Positions 1 to 8,596 of a stretch of DNA of 64,000 nt are shown piece after piece. The position numbers and the translations under genes were made by a program. The notes below the pieces were generated by a model. The model did no database searches. It had not been told where the DNA came from and worked only from the letters and a program-made list of their open reading frames with translations. The stretch's first letter is position 1, and the number at the start of each line of letters is the position of its first letter. The stretch spans positions 186,001 through 250,000 of the forward strand of contig LBCK01000002.1 of NCBI GenBank assembly GCA_000980705.1, read 5' to 3'. This DNA comes from Ruminococcus sp. UNK.MGS-30. GTDB taxonomy: Bacteria; Bacillota; Clostridia; Oscillospirales; Ruminococcaceae.

Positions 1-188
1 ACGTTCGTGCAAGCGACATCAACGACGCTATGAAGATCGCTGCTGCAAAGGCAATCGCTGACTTCGTAACGCCCGAAAAGCTGTCTGCGGAATATATCAT
101 TCCCAGCCCGCTGGAAGAGGGTGTCAGCGCCGCTGTTGCAAAGGCAGTTGCACAGGCTGCCAAGGACACCGGCGTAGCCAGAGTGTAA
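1..188 (+). CDS. malic enzyme, C-terminal end (partial)
   Basis: The frame that starts at base 3 and ends with TAA at 186-188 encodes about 61 residues. They match the C-terminus of bacterial short-form malic enzymes (malate to pyruvate and CO2 with NAD(P)): VRASDIN, then AAAKAIA, EYIIPSPLE, AVAKAVA, and a terminal TGVARV. The catalytic part lies upstream of the window, so cofactor preference cannot be judged. An intrinsic terminator follows at 217-250, so this is the last gene of its transcript. The identification rests on recall of the family's C-terminal sequence. Confidence 0.8.
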   Translation, partial: VRASDINDAMKIAAAKAIADFVTPEKLSAEYIIPSPLEEGVSAAVAKAVAQAAKDTGVARV

Positions 189-216
189 CATCTGACAGCA
201 CAAAAAGAAAATCTTG

Positions 217-250
217 GGACAGGGGATATTATGGTCTCCTGTCCTTTTTT
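217..250 (+). terminator. intrinsic terminator after malic enzyme
   Basis: GGACAGG pairs with CCTGTCC, the stem is extended by four more pairs (two of them wobbles), and TTTTTT follows directly. Confidence 0.85.
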
Positions 251-361
251 GTGGATAATGTCAAATCAAACTGACTGTACAAAAGAATATTAAGTGAATT
301 TCCCGTTTGACAATTGGAAATTTGGGAATTTGTTTCAGATAGAAAAAAACACAAAAACCAC

Positions 362-390
362 TTGCAGATTTGTGTGAAATGTGCTAAAAT
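362..390 (+). promoter_or_regulatory. SigA-type promoter for the ComEA-like gene
   Basis: TTGCAG (362-367), a 17 bp spacer and TAAAAT (385-390). Transcription would start near 397. That puts the ATG at 396 outside the message and supports the ATG at 471 as the real start. Confidence 0.6.
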
Positions 391-470
391 AGACAATGGA
401 CTTTGAATCTGATTTCGAAGTCCCATACAGCGATGACGCATCTCGTCTCGCAAAGCAGGAAAGATTGTCT

Positions 471-1262
471 ATGAAACGAAAATTACCCAAGTGGTCGGGC
501 GTCGCAGCCCTGGTTCTGCTTGCCGGTGCGCTGGGCGTACTGGCGTGGCAGGGCAGCCGGCATCTTACCGCAGCGTCCGGGAACACACCGGCTCGTCTGG
601 CAGCTGTCTCCGAAACAGTTACCGACATCGGCACGCTCCCGGCAGAGGAATCCCAGCCCTGTCCGCAGACGGCGGCTGTGACCCGGCAGACTGAAACGTC
701 TGTGACATCTGACAGCTCGCCGCAAACCGCAGTGACGTTTCCTCTGGAACTGAACGCTGCCGGAGCGGCGGAACTGGAACAGCTGCCGGGGATCGGCGCA
801 GTTCTTGCGCAGCGCATCGTGGCATACCGTACACAGATCGGCGGCTTTTCCAACCGGGAACAGCTGCTGGAGGTGGAGGGCATCGGTGCGGCAACGCTGG
901 AAGGACTGAACGGCTGGATTTTCGTGGAAAACGAGACGGCGCTTTCGGCAGAGCCGGAACAGCCCTTGCCGGAGGAGACCCCACCGCCGCAGCCGGCGGA
1001 AGAATCGGCGTTGCCGGAGACTTCGGCAGAGACCACGCCGCTGATGCCGCTGCCCCTGGATCTCAACCGGGCGGGGGAAGAGGATCTGATGCAGCTGCCG
1101 GATATGCAGCCGGCGCTGGCAGCAGAAATTGTGGCATTCCGGGAACGGATCACCGCATTCTCTTCGGTGTATGAACTGCTTTATGTGGACGGCATGACGG
1201 AGGCCTATTTCACGGAAATTCGGGATTCTGTGCAAATTTACGGGGACATTGCCCCGGAATAA
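471..1262 (+). CDS. membrane-anchored double helix-hairpin-helix (ComEA-like) protein
   Basis: 263 aa from ATG 471, which has AGGAAAG seven bases upstream. An in-frame ATG at 396 has no SD and lies at or before the predicted transcription start. The protein has a basic N-terminus and one membrane segment (about residues 9-27), a low-complexity Pro/Glu/Thr linker, and two helix-hairpin-helix units. The first contains LNAAGAAELEQLPGIG and VEGIGAATLEGL. The second, beginning LDLNRAGEEDLMQLP, is more divergent. ComEA proteins bind double-stranded DNA outside the membrane during natural transformation. ComEA normally has one such pair, so this could be a DNA-binding surface protein of related but different role. 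No other competence gene is adjacent. Confidence 0.7.
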   Translation: MKRKLPKWSGVAALVLLAGALGVLAWQGSRHLTAASGNTPARLAAVSETVTDIGTLPAEESQPCPQTAAVTRQTETSVTSDSSPQTAVTFPLELNAAGAAELEQLPGIGAVLAQRIVAYRTQIGGFSNREQLLEVEGIGAATLEGLNGWIFVENETALSAEPEQPLPEETPPPQPAEESALPETSAETTPLMPLPLDLNRAGEEDLMQLPDMQPALAAEIVAFRERITAFSSVYELLYVDGMTEAYFTEIRDSVQIYGDIAPE

Positions 1263-1402
1263 CGCTTTTTTGAGCAAACTCCATACTTTAACCATTTTGT
1301 AACCTTTTTCGGAATGATTCGAAATTTCTGACATATTGCACAAAAAATCGGAGCAAAATTTGTATAGTACCACTGAAAAAAATAAAAGAATGGTTTAAGC
1401 CA

Positions 1403-1431
1403 TTGACATTCGTTGCGAATTGTTGTATATT
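1403..1431 (+). promoter_or_regulatory. strong promoter of the sugar ABC operon
   Basis: TTGACA (1403-1408), 17 bp spacer, TATATT (1426-1431). The transcript would have a leader of about 160 nt with a small GTGCAG/CTGCAC inverted repeat (1496-1522) and a very strong SD (AAGGAGGA, 1581-1588) before ATG 1598. The rest of the 335 bp gap holds nothing recognisable. Confidence 0.75.
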
Positions 1432-1597
1432 AGGCTTATCACAAGAATTGTTCTCTGGCACAGTTTTGTGCATTTTCACAGAGGACAGCATCGGTGTGCA
1501 GTGAAATGCAAGTTTGCTGCACGAAAAAAGTTTATTGCACTGCTATGCCAAAACCGGCACAAAGTGTGATATATATATTTAAGGAGGAAAAATTCCA

Positions 1598-3091
1598 ATG
1601 AACAAGTTGAAAAGAACACTGGCTCTGATGGCTGCATTGGCAATGACTGCTACTGCATTCGTAGGATGCGGCGGCAACGAAAGCTCCAGCTCTTCTGAGT
1701 CTAAGGCAGAAAGCTCTGCTGAAGAAAGCAGCGAAGCAGATGCAGATTCCGCTGAAGATTCTACCGCTGAAGAAGAATCTTCTGTTGAGTCCGCAGCTGG
1801 CTACACCAACGTTGATGTTCCGGCTCTGGGCGAACCGGACGGCTCCCTGAAGGACGGCGGCGACAAGCTGACTATCCTGTGCTGGAACGATGATGACCTG
1901 AAGTACATGTACGACATCGTTGCTGATGCAACCGGCATGGACAAGAGCATGATCAACTACAAGAACGTTGGTTCTAGCGGTACTGATGCTAACGAACAGT
2001 ACGCACAGGTATTCCTGTCTGGCGACGACGTTGACCTGTACTTCTGCGACGCTGACTGGAACATGGCTTATCAGAACAACGATGAGTACTCTGCTCCGCT
2101 GTCTGCAGTAGGTATCTCTGAAGACATGTATGCAAATGCTTATGGCTACACTGTAAACATGGGCAAGGACAAGAACGGCGTCCTGAAGGGTGCTTCTTGG
2201 CAGGCTGCAGCAGGCGGCTACGCTTACCGTGCAGATCTGGCTGAAGAATATCTGGGCGTAACTTCTCCGGAAGATATGCAGGCACAGGTCGGCAGCTGGG
2301 ATGACTTCTGGGCAACCGCAGCTACCGTTTATGAGAAGTCTGGCAAAACCACTGCTATGGCTGACTCTCTGGGCGGCGTATGGAGAGCTTACTCCAACGG
2401 TAACAGAACCAAGTCTTGGGTAAACGACGGCAAGCTGGATTCTTCTTCCGTAGGTGACTTCATCTCTATGGCTAAGGAGAACTTCGACAAGGGTTACATC
2501 TCTGGTGCAACTCAGTGGACTGATGACTGGCTCCCGCAGGGTCAGTCTGACGGTGCTCAGGCTAACAAGACCTTCGGCTTCTTCTTCCCGACTTGGGCAA
2601 TCGCTAAGGGCGGTTCTCTGGAACAGGCTGAAGGCGGCGAAGGCGGCTCTACATACGGCAAGTATGCACTGTGCGAAGGCCCGACATCCTGGTTCTGGGG
2701 CGGCACATGGATCTGCGTATATCCGAAGACTGATAACGCTAAGGAAGCTGGTCAGTTCATCTACACTATGACTGCTGATGCTGATGCAATGCAGAAGTAT
2801 GTAGACGCTCGTGGTGACTTCGTAAACAACAAGGGCGTAATGTCTGCTACAACTGAAGCTGGCACAAACAGCAACCCGCTGTTCGGTGGTCAGGATCAGT
2901 TCCAGATCCTGTTCAACTCTGCTGACAAGATCGACATGAGCATTGCTTCTGAGTATGATGCAAAGATCAACACAGACCTGCAGAACGCAGTTCAGGATTA
3001 CTGCAACGGCGTAACCTCTTCTGAGGATGACTGCCTGAACGCATTCCTGGATGCAGTTGCTGCTGACGTAACTGACATCACTGTTGAATAA
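1598..3091 (+). CDS. sugar ABC transporter substrate-binding lipoprotein
   Basis: 497 aa. The signal peptide ends in a lipobox (AFVGC, Cys24), so the protein should be lipid-anchored on the outer face of the membrane. A Ser/Glu/Asp-rich tether (about residues 25-65) precedes an extracellular solute-binding family 1 fold. Many Trp and Tyr residues in the body fit carbohydrate stacking. It is followed by two MalF/MalG-type permease genes and would deliver an oligosaccharide to them. The substrate cannot be read from sequence. The gene has its own strong promoter and SD, and a stem-loop after it (3132-3159) probably keeps its mRNA more abundant than the permease part. Confidence 0.88.
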   Translation: MNKLKRTLALMAALAMTATAFVGCGGNESSSSSESKAESSAEESSEADADSAEDSTAEEESSVESAAGYTNVDVPALGEPDGSLKDGGDKLTILCWNDDDLKYMYDIVADATGMDKSMINYKNVGSSGTDANEQYAQVFLSGDDVDLYFCDADWNMAYQNNDEYSAPLSAVGISEDMYANAYGYTVNMGKDKNGVLKGASWQAAAGGYAYRADLAEEYLGVTSPEDMQAQVGSWDDFWATAATVYEKSGKTTAMADSLGGVWRAYSNGNRTKSWVNDGKLDSSSVGDFISMAKENFDKGYISGATQWTDDWLPQGQSDGAQANKTFGFFFPTWAIAKGGSLEQAEGGEGGSTYGKYALCEGPTSWFWGGTWICVYPKTDNAKEAGQFIYTMTADADAMQKYVDARGDFVNNKGVMSATTEAGTNSNPLFGGQDQFQILFNSADKIDMSIASEYDAKINTDLQNAVQDYCNGVTSSEDDCLNAFLDAVAADVTDITVE

Positions 3092-3131
3092 GCTTCGGCT
3101 CTCAACACTTTTTTGAATGATTGAACGTACT

Positions 3132-3159
3132 GCCTATAGGATAATTGCGTCCTATAGGC
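3132..3159 (+). promoter_or_regulatory. intergenic stem-loop between binding protein and permeases
   Basis: A perfect 10 bp stem (GCCTATAGGA / TCCTATAGGC) with an 8 nt loop, followed by a T-rich but interrupted tail. It looks like a partial terminator or mRNA 3'-end stabiliser that gives differential expression inside the operon. Confidence 0.6.
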
Positions 3160-3214
3160 GTATGTTTATCTTTTCTCTTACTATTCTACTGAATTTTTGA
3201 AAGGGTGTGTGCAA

Positions 3215-4258
3215 ATGGCTTCCGCTGCACAACGTCGAATCAAGTCGATTAGCTATGCGAAGTATGGCTATATGTTCATTGCCCCGTTCTTTCTCGTGTA
3301 TTGTTTCTTCCAGGTATGGCCGCTGATCCAGACCTTTATCCTGAGTTTCCAGGGTAACGGCGCTGATGCCGGTAACTTTGTCGGATTCGACAACTATGGC
3401 ATCATCCTGTTCGGTTCTGGCGAAGGCATGGGCCGCCGTGCTGCTGCAATGCAGGATCTGTTCCTGACATCGTTCAAGAACACCATCATCCTGTGGTTTG
3501 GTAACTTCATTCCGCAGATCCTGTTGTCCCTGCTGCTGGCAGTTTGGTTCACCGATTCGAAACTGCACATTCCGGGCGTGGGCTTCTTCAAAGTTGTTAT
3601 GTACCTGCCGAACATCATTACTGCCGTTTCCGTTGCAGCTCTGTTCATGCGCTTTATCTCCAACAGCCAGCTGTCCGCAGTCAACACACTGCTGATGCTG
3701 AATGGCGGCGATCCGGTTAGCTTCGAAGCATCTGCTGCATGGAGCCGTGGTATCGTAATGTTCATCCAGACATGGCTGTGGTTTGGTAATACCATGATCA
3801 TGATGATGTCTGGTATCATGGGTATCAACCCGTCTCTGTTTGAGGCTGCCGCAATCGACGGCGCATCCAGCGGACAGGTGCTGCGCAAGGTAACTCTGCC
3901 GCTGCTGCGTCCGATGGTTGTTTACACACTGATCACTTCCATGATCGGTGGTCTCCAGATGTTCGATATCCCGTATCTGTATCACACAGGTGCTGGTAAG
4001 ATCAACGCAAATCTGCGTACCGTTGCGGTATTCGTTTATGAACAGTTCCGTGCCGGTGCAAAGGTTCACCAGCCTGACTACGGCATTGCTGGTGCTGCTT
4101 CCGTAATTCTGTTTATCATCACTGCGGCTCTGGGTATTCTCGTATTCCGTATGAACCGTGATGAGGATGAGCATCGCAAAAAGCAGGAGCGCAAGGCTCT
4201 TGTCAAGGAATATAAGAGACAGCAGAAACTGGCGAAGAATGGAGGTCTCGGCGCATAA
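3215..4258 (+). CDS. sugar ABC transporter permease (MalF/UgpA type)
   Basis: 347 aa from ATG 3215 (GAAAGGG about nine bases upstream; an in-frame TTG at 3197 is less likely). It has about six membrane segments. The EAA loop that docks the ATPase is EAAAIDGASSGQVLRKVTLP, near residue 210. The long periplasmic loop after the first segment is typical of the MalF-like partner of CUT1 importers. It ends TAATG, so its stop overlaps the next gene by one base, which implies translational coupling. No ATPase gene is present, so the importer presumably shares an MsmK/MsiK-type ATPase encoded elsewhere. Confidence 0.88.
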   Translation: MASAAQRRIKSISYAKYGYMFIAPFFLVYCFFQVWPLIQTFILSFQGNGADAGNFVGFDNYGIILFGSGEGMGRRAAAMQDLFLTSFKNTIILWFGNFIPQILLSLLLAVWFTDSKLHIPGVGFFKVVMYLPNIITAVSVAALFMRFISNSQLSAVNTLLMLNGGDPVSFEASAAWSRGIVMFIQTWLWFGNTMIMMMSGIMGINPSLFEAAAIDGASSGQVLRKVTLPLLRPMVVYTLITSMIGGLQMFDIPYLYHTGAGKINANLRTVAVFVYEQFRAGAKVHQPDYGIAGAASVILFIITAALGILVFRMNRDEDEHRKKQERKALVKEYKRQQKLAKNGGLGA

Positions 4259-5145
4259 TGGAAAACGTTGGTGTTAAAGACAATTATATGTTGATTCAGA
4301 GACTGAAATCTGCCGGATGCTTCATTGTCTGCGTCCTGCTGGCATTGATCTGTCTGGTTCCGCTGTACATCATGATCATGAACGCAACGCACGGCGACGC
4401 TGCTCTGCGTGCGCAGCCGCTGCAGTTCCTGCCGGGCAGTGACTTGGTGAAGAACATCAAGAATATTGCCGGCGGTGAATTTCCGCAGTCCCCGAACTTC
4501 AACGTTTGGCTGGGCTACCGGAATTCTCTGATCATTGCAGGCGGTTCTACCATCCTGACAGTATTCTTCTCTGCTTTGACTTCTTATGGTCTGACTGTTT
4601 ACGATTTCAAGGTTCGTGACGGCGCATATACATTCATCCTGGCAGTTATGATGATCCCGATCCAGGTTACATCCACCGGTTTCGTAAAGTTCATGGTTGG
4701 TACTCTGGGTCTGGCAAACAGCTACATCCCGCTGATTATCCCGGCGATTGCAGCTCCTGCTGTTGTTTTCTACATGAGACAATATATGAAGTCTTCCTTC
4801 CCGCTGGACATTGTTGAGGCTGCCCGTATCGACGGAAGCGGCGAGTTCCGCACCTTCCTCACCATTGCGATCCCGATGTGCAAACCGGCAATCGCAGTAC
4901 AGGCGATCTTCGCATTCGTACAGAACTGGAACAACTTCTATACACAGAATATGATCATTATTTCCAACGAAAAGCGTTTCACGATGCCGATCATGATCCA
5001 GAGTGTTCTGGGTCAGGATAAGCATCCGGATCTGGGCGCACAGTACGCTGCAGTTGCACTGTCTGTTATCCCGATCATCGTGATCTACCTGATTCTGTCC
5101 AGATTCATCGTTGCTGGTGTAGCTCTGGGCGGCGTAAAGGAATAA
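4258..5145 (+). CDS. sugar ABC transporter permease (MalG/UgpE type)
   Basis: 295 aa with about six membrane segments and the EAA motif EAARIDGSGEFRTFLTIAIP near residue 185. It is the second half of the transmembrane channel formed with the preceding gene. The start overlaps the upstream stop by one base, with GGAGG just before it. A strong terminator with a UUCG-type loop (5178-5210) ends the three-gene operon. Confidence 0.88.
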   Translation: MENVGVKDNYMLIQRLKSAGCFIVCVLLALICLVPLYIMIMNATHGDAALRAQPLQFLPGSDLVKNIKNIAGGEFPQSPNFNVWLGYRNSLIIAGGSTILTVFFSALTSYGLTVYDFKVRDGAYTFILAVMMIPIQVTSTGFVKFMVGTLGLANSYIPLIIPAIAAPAVVFYMRQYMKSSFPLDIVEAARIDGSGEFRTFLTIAIPMCKPAIAVQAIFAFVQNWNNFYTQNMIIISNEKRFTMPIMIQSVLGQDKHPDLGAQYAAVALSVIPIIVIYLILSRFIVAGVALGGVKE

Positions 5146-5177
5146 TCGCATTTCAACAGAATGTTTGTTCTTTTCAA

Positions 5178-5210
5178 AAGAGTCATTGCCTTCGGGCAGT
5201 GGCTCTTTTT
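5178..5210 (+). terminator. terminator of the sugar ABC operon
   Basis: A 13 bp stem closed by a TTCG tetraloop (5191-5194), ending in TTTTT. Confidence 0.9.
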
Positions 5211-5236
5211 CTATTTCCCGTGGATGTTTCCGGGCA

Positions 5237-5273
5237 AAAGAACAGCCCTCCGGTCGCTGCACCAGAGGGCTGT
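5237..5273 (-). terminator. terminator of the yfmF-folD operon
   Basis: AACAGCCCTC and GAGGGCTGTT form a long stem. On the minus strand a CTTTT tract follows. It may also work as a second stop for plus-strand transcripts. Confidence 0.75.
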
Positions 5274-5298
5274 TTGGTGTTTTCATTTCAGTGTGTGC

Positions 5299-6150
5299 TT
5301 ATTTCTGTTTCAGTTCCGCAGCACGGAGGGTGTTTTTCATCAGCATGGTGATGGTCATAGGACCAACGCCGCCGGGAACCGGTGTGATAAAGCTTGCCTT
5401 CGGCTCGACCTCGGCGAATTCCACGTCGCCGCAGAGCTTGCCGTTTTCGTCGTGGTTCATGCCCACGTCAATGACAACTGCGCCCTCTTTCACCATGTCG
5501 GCGGTGATGAAGTGCGCTCTGCCAACGGCGCTCACCAGAACGTCCGCAGCTGCGCAGACTTCCTTGAGGTTCTTGGTGTGGGAGTGGCAGATGGCGACGG
5601 TTGCGTTCCGGTGGAGGAGCAGCATCGCCATGGGCTTTCCCACGATATTGCTTCTGCCCACGACCACGCAGTTCTTGCCGTCCAGGTCAGTGCCGGTGCT
5701 GTCGATGAGTTCCATCACACCTGCCGGAGTGCAGGGGAGAAAGTCGTAGTCGCCGATCATAATTTTGCCCACGTTGATGGGGTGGAATGCGTCCACATCC
5801 TTCAGCGGCGAAATGCTGTAGATGACCTTCTGCTCGTCAATGTGTTCCGGCAGCGGCAGCTGCACCAGAATGCCGTGTACCTTGTTGTCCTTGTTCAGAA
5901 CGCCGATCAGATCGAGGAGCTGTTCCTCGGTGGAATTTTCATTGAGCCGGTATTCAAATGCGTGAAAGCCCACTTCCTCGCAGGCTCTCTGCTTGTTGCG
6001 CACGTAGATCTGGGATGCCGGGTCGTTTCCCACCAGAATGACCGCCAGTCCCGGCTGGATGCCGCTGTTTTCCCGCAGCGCCTGCGCCTCTTCCTTGATT
6101 TTTTGGCGAATCTGGGCGGAAACTTCCTTGCCCGAAATCAACTTTGCCAT
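5299..6150 (-). CDS. folD: bifunctional methylenetetrahydrofolate dehydrogenase/cyclohydrolase
   Basis: 283 aa, the usual FolD length. It interconverts 5,10-methylene-THF, methenyl-THF and 10-formyl-THF in the cytosol. Visible features are the catalytic region YVRNKQRACE (Tyr49/Lys53), GILVQLPLPEH, the NADP-binding stretch VVVGRSNIVGKP, and PGGVGPMTITML near the C-terminus. The SD overlaps the end of lgt (lgt stop six bases upstream), so it is co-transcribed with yfmF-yfmH-lgt. A DHFR gene lies at 43.5 kb. Confidence 0.96.
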   Translation of the reverse strand: MAKLISGKEVSAQIRQKIKEEAQALRENSGIQPGLAVILVGNDPASQIYVRNKQRACEEVGFHAFEYRLNENSTEEQLLDLIGVLNKDNKVHGILVQLPLPEHIDEQKVIYSISPLKDVDAFHPINVGKIMIGDYDFLPCTPAGVMELIDSTGTDLDGKNCVVVGRSNIVGKPMAMLLLHRNATVAICHSHTKNLKEVCAAADVLVSAVGRAHFITADMVKEGAVVIDVGMNHDENGKLCGDVEFAEVEPKASFITPVPGGVGPMTITMLMKNTLRAAELKQK

Positions 6151-6156
6151 ATTGCG

Positions 6157-7266
6157 TTACTCCTTTTCGTTCTCATTCTCACAATTTTCTGTTGCAGTAT
6201 CATCATTGTCCGCAGATGCGTCCGATGCGTCAGCCTCTGTGGTAGTATCTGTAGTATCGTCTGTGCTTTCCGTCTCGTTGGATTCGCTGTCCTCTGCGGT
6301 GTCTGCGCCGGTCTTGCCAGCCTCATATTCCGCCAGCATCCGCTTGGATTCCGCCGTGTCCTTGTACATATGATAGTCCACGCCCATGCGCTTGACCTTT
6401 GTACCGATGGCAATTTGCAGGATAACGGAAACCACTACGCAGCAGATTGCCAGAATCTGGGACACACGCACGTTGCCGATCACCAGGCTGTCTGTGCGGA
6501 GACCTTCCACCACGGCACGTTCTGCGCCGTACCAGCAGATATAGATGAGGAAGATCTGTCCGTCATAGCGGCGAATTTTCTTGGCGAAAAGCGCCAGCAG
6601 TACAAAGCCCAGCAGGCACCAGACGGATTCGTACAGGAAACAGGGGTGAACCGGCTGAGACGCATCCAGCGCCGTGCCGAAGTTGGCGAAATAGGTGGTG
6701 GAGGGATACTGGTCGGTGATCCACTCCTGGATTCTGCCGCCGGACATTCCGAAGATGCTGTTGGTGTTGCAGCCGAACGCCTCCTGGTTGAAGAAGTTGC
6801 CCCAGCGTCCGATGCCCTGTCCCAGCAGGAATCCGATGCCGACAATATCCAGCAGGGGCAGGAACTTCACCTTGCGTATCTTTGCCACCAAAAGTCCTGC
6901 CAGAAAGCTGCCGATGATGCCGCCGTAAATGGCGAGTCCGCCTTCCCGGATATTGAGGATGCTTTTCCAGTCGCCGGCGTAGTTGTTCCAGTTCAGCAGA
7001 ACGTAATAGGCACGTGCGCCCACCACGCCGCCGATGATGCCGCCGATGATGCAGTCCATGACACGGTCGGGGTTCAGCCCGTACTTTTTCACCTGGGTGA
7101 AAGCGTAGACCATCGCCAGCACCAGCCCCAGGGTGATGAGGATGCCGTACCACTGGATGTCTAGACCGCCGATGGAAAAGGCGGTGCTGTCCAGGTGCAG
7201 GTCGATCCCCAGTTTCGGAAAGGTAATTTCGTTATGATCCAGTCTTCCGATTGTTTCTGTCGTCAT
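6157..7266 (-). CDS. lgt: prolipoprotein diacylglyceryl transferase with acidic tail
   Basis: 369 aa. Lgt transfers diacylglycerol from phosphatidylglycerol to the lipobox Cys of prolipoproteins. The multi-pass membrane core contains the signature GRWGNFFNQEAFG and the N-terminal IQWYGILIT. The family usually ends at 260-290 aa. Here about 50 extra residues, very rich in Asp, Glu, Thr and Ser, form a disordered cytoplasmic tail of unknown purpose. The start lacks a normally placed SD: AAAGGAGG is 31 bases away with a perfect hairpin in between. It lies between yfmH and folD in one operon. Confidence 0.94.
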   Translation of the reverse strand: MTTETIGRLDHNEITFPKLGIDLHLDSTAFSIGGLDIQWYGILITLGLVLAMVYAFTQVKKYGLNPDRVMDCIIGGIIGGVVGARAYYVLLNWNNYAGDWKSILNIREGGLAIYGGIIGSFLAGLLVAKIRKVKFLPLLDIVGIGFLLGQGIGRWGNFFNQEAFGCNTNSIFGMSGGRIQEWITDQYPSTTYFANFGTALDASQPVHPCFLYESVWCLLGFVLLALFAKKIRRYDGQIFLIYICWYGAERAVVEGLRTDSLVIGNVRVSQILAICCVVVSVILQIAIGTKVKRMGVDYHMYKDTAESKRMLAEYEAGKTGADTAEDSESNETESTDDTTDTTTEADASDASADNDDTATENCENENEKE

Positions 7267-7275
7267 ATGTTTCCC

Positions 7276-7305
7276 GGGATCTCAAAGGAGATCCCTGCCT
7301 CCTTT
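7276..7305 (-). promoter_or_regulatory. hairpin separating the lgt SD from its start codon
   Basis: On the minus strand AAAGGAGG (7298-7305) comes just after the yfmH stop. It is followed by a perfect 8 bp stem GGGATCTC/GAGATCCC with a 4 nt loop (7276-7295), then ATG at 7266. Folding the hairpin would bring the SD to about 11 nt from the ATG. Confidence 0.5.
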
Positions 7306-7308
7306 GGG

Positions 7309-8595
7309 TTATTTTGCCGGCGCAATGATGGAGAGCGTCATGCGCTCCACATCCACTTCCTCCCGGAGGAAACAGTTGCAGTCCTCCAGGGTCATCTCAG
7401 ACAGCACCTGCATGGTGTCGTAGAGACCGCAGCCAGCCATGTGGGATGCCACCAGCGCATTGGTCACTGCGGAGACGTTGTTCTGCTCCCGCACCAGATT
7501 GCCGTAGGTGGTCTTTTTGCACTCGGTGAACATGGTCTCATCCAGCCCGTTTTTCTGTGCATCCAGAATGGCAGCGGTGATCTTTTCCCGGACTGCCTTG
7601 GGGTCACGGGATTCGCCGCCGAAGATCATGGTGAAGAAACCGTCGCCGTTGAACACTTCGCTGGAAAAGCTTTCGTTCACCAGTCCGCTCTGGAGCATTT
7701 CCTGGTACAGGAGAGACGAGCTGCCGGACAGGGTCAGCATAGCGATGTGCGCCTGCATCTCTGCACGCAGATTGTCCATGCCGCTCCGGGGCTGGCACTT
7801 GATGCCCAGATTGAACAGCGGCTGTCCCACTGCGGCAGTCTCCACCGTCTCCGGACGAACGATGTCCAGGGTCTCTTCCGGGAAAACGGTCTCCAGTTTC
7901 TGGTCGTCGCAGGGTTTCAGCAGACGGTCTGCCACTTCCAGTACCTCATCCACAGTGCAGTTTCCGGCAACCGCCAGCACCATGTTGTGGAGATTGTAGA
8001 AGGTGCGGTAGCAGCGGTACAGCAGATCGTCTGTGATCTGGGCAATGCTCTCGATGGTGCCGGCGATGTCGATGCGTACCGGGTGTTTCTGGTACAGACC
8101 GCACAGCATATTGAAGAACACACGCCAGCCCGGATCGTCGTCGCACATCCGGATCTCCTGCCCGATGATGCCCTGTTCCTTGGCGACGCTTTCCGGTGTG
8201 AAGTACGGGGACTGGACAAAGGAAAGCAGGATCTCCAGGGATGCCTTGAAGTTGTCGGAGCAGCTGAAGAAATAGCAGGTCTTGTCGAAGGAGGTGAACG
8301 CATTGGCGTTTGCGCCGGTCTTGGCGTACAGGTCAAAGACATCGCAGTCCTCGTTCTCGAACAGCTTGTGTTCCAGGAAGTGGGCGATGCCCTCCGGAAC
8401 GGTGCAGTAGTCTTTGTCGGCAGCGGTCTTGAACTGGGTGTTGATTGAGCCGTACTTCGTGCCGAACATTGCCTCTGTGGTGCTGAACCCTTCCATCTCG
8501 CAGACCAGGATCTCCAGACCGCTCTTGTGATGGATGTGGGTGTATTTGTCACCGGTGTTCGGGGAACTGATGGTGGTCATTGTGGTCTCTGCCAT
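7309..8595 (-). CDS. yfmH: M16 family zinc peptidase-like protein (YfmH type)
   Basis: 428 aa. The inverted zinc motif HFLEH (His72, Glu75, His76) marks an M16/insulinase-type metallopeptidase N-domain, and the C-terminal M16 domain follows. Bacterial annotation pipelines name the pair yfmF/yfmH as proteins linked to EF-P 5-aminopentanol modification. I rely on that family naming and have no direct evidence here. It starts one base after the yfmF stop, with AGGAGG upstream, so it almost certainly forms a heterodimer with YfmF as other M16B pairs do. Confidence 0.85.
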   Translation of the reverse strand: MAETTMTTISSPNTGDKYTHIHHKSGLEILVCEMEGFSTTEAMFGTKYGSINTQFKTAADKDYCTVPEGIAHFLEHKLFENEDCDVFDLYAKTGANANAFTSFDKTCYFFSCSDNFKASLEILLSFVQSPYFTPESVAKEQGIIGQEIRMCDDDPGWRVFFNMLCGLYQKHPVRIDIAGTIESIAQITDDLLYRCYRTFYNLHNMVLAVAGNCTVDEVLEVADRLLKPCDDQKLETVFPEETLDIVRPETVETAAVGQPLFNLGIKCQPRSGMDNLRAEMQAHIAMLTLSGSSSLLYQEMLQSGLVNESFSSEVFNGDGFFTMIFGGESRDPKAVREKITAAILDAQKNGLDETMFTECKKTTYGNLVREQNNVSAVTNALVASHMAGCGLYDTMQVLSEMTLEDCNCFLREEVDVERMTLSIIAPAK

Positions 8596-8596
8596 G

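Noticed and set aside
396-470. Upstream start (ATG 396) for the ComEA-like protein
   Set aside because: No SD, and it lies at or before the transcription start predicted from the promoter at 362-390.
5161-7164. Long plus-strand ORF of 667 codons
   Set aside because: It is the antisense shadow of folD and lgt, rich in His, Val and Cys, and has no SD or family resemblance.
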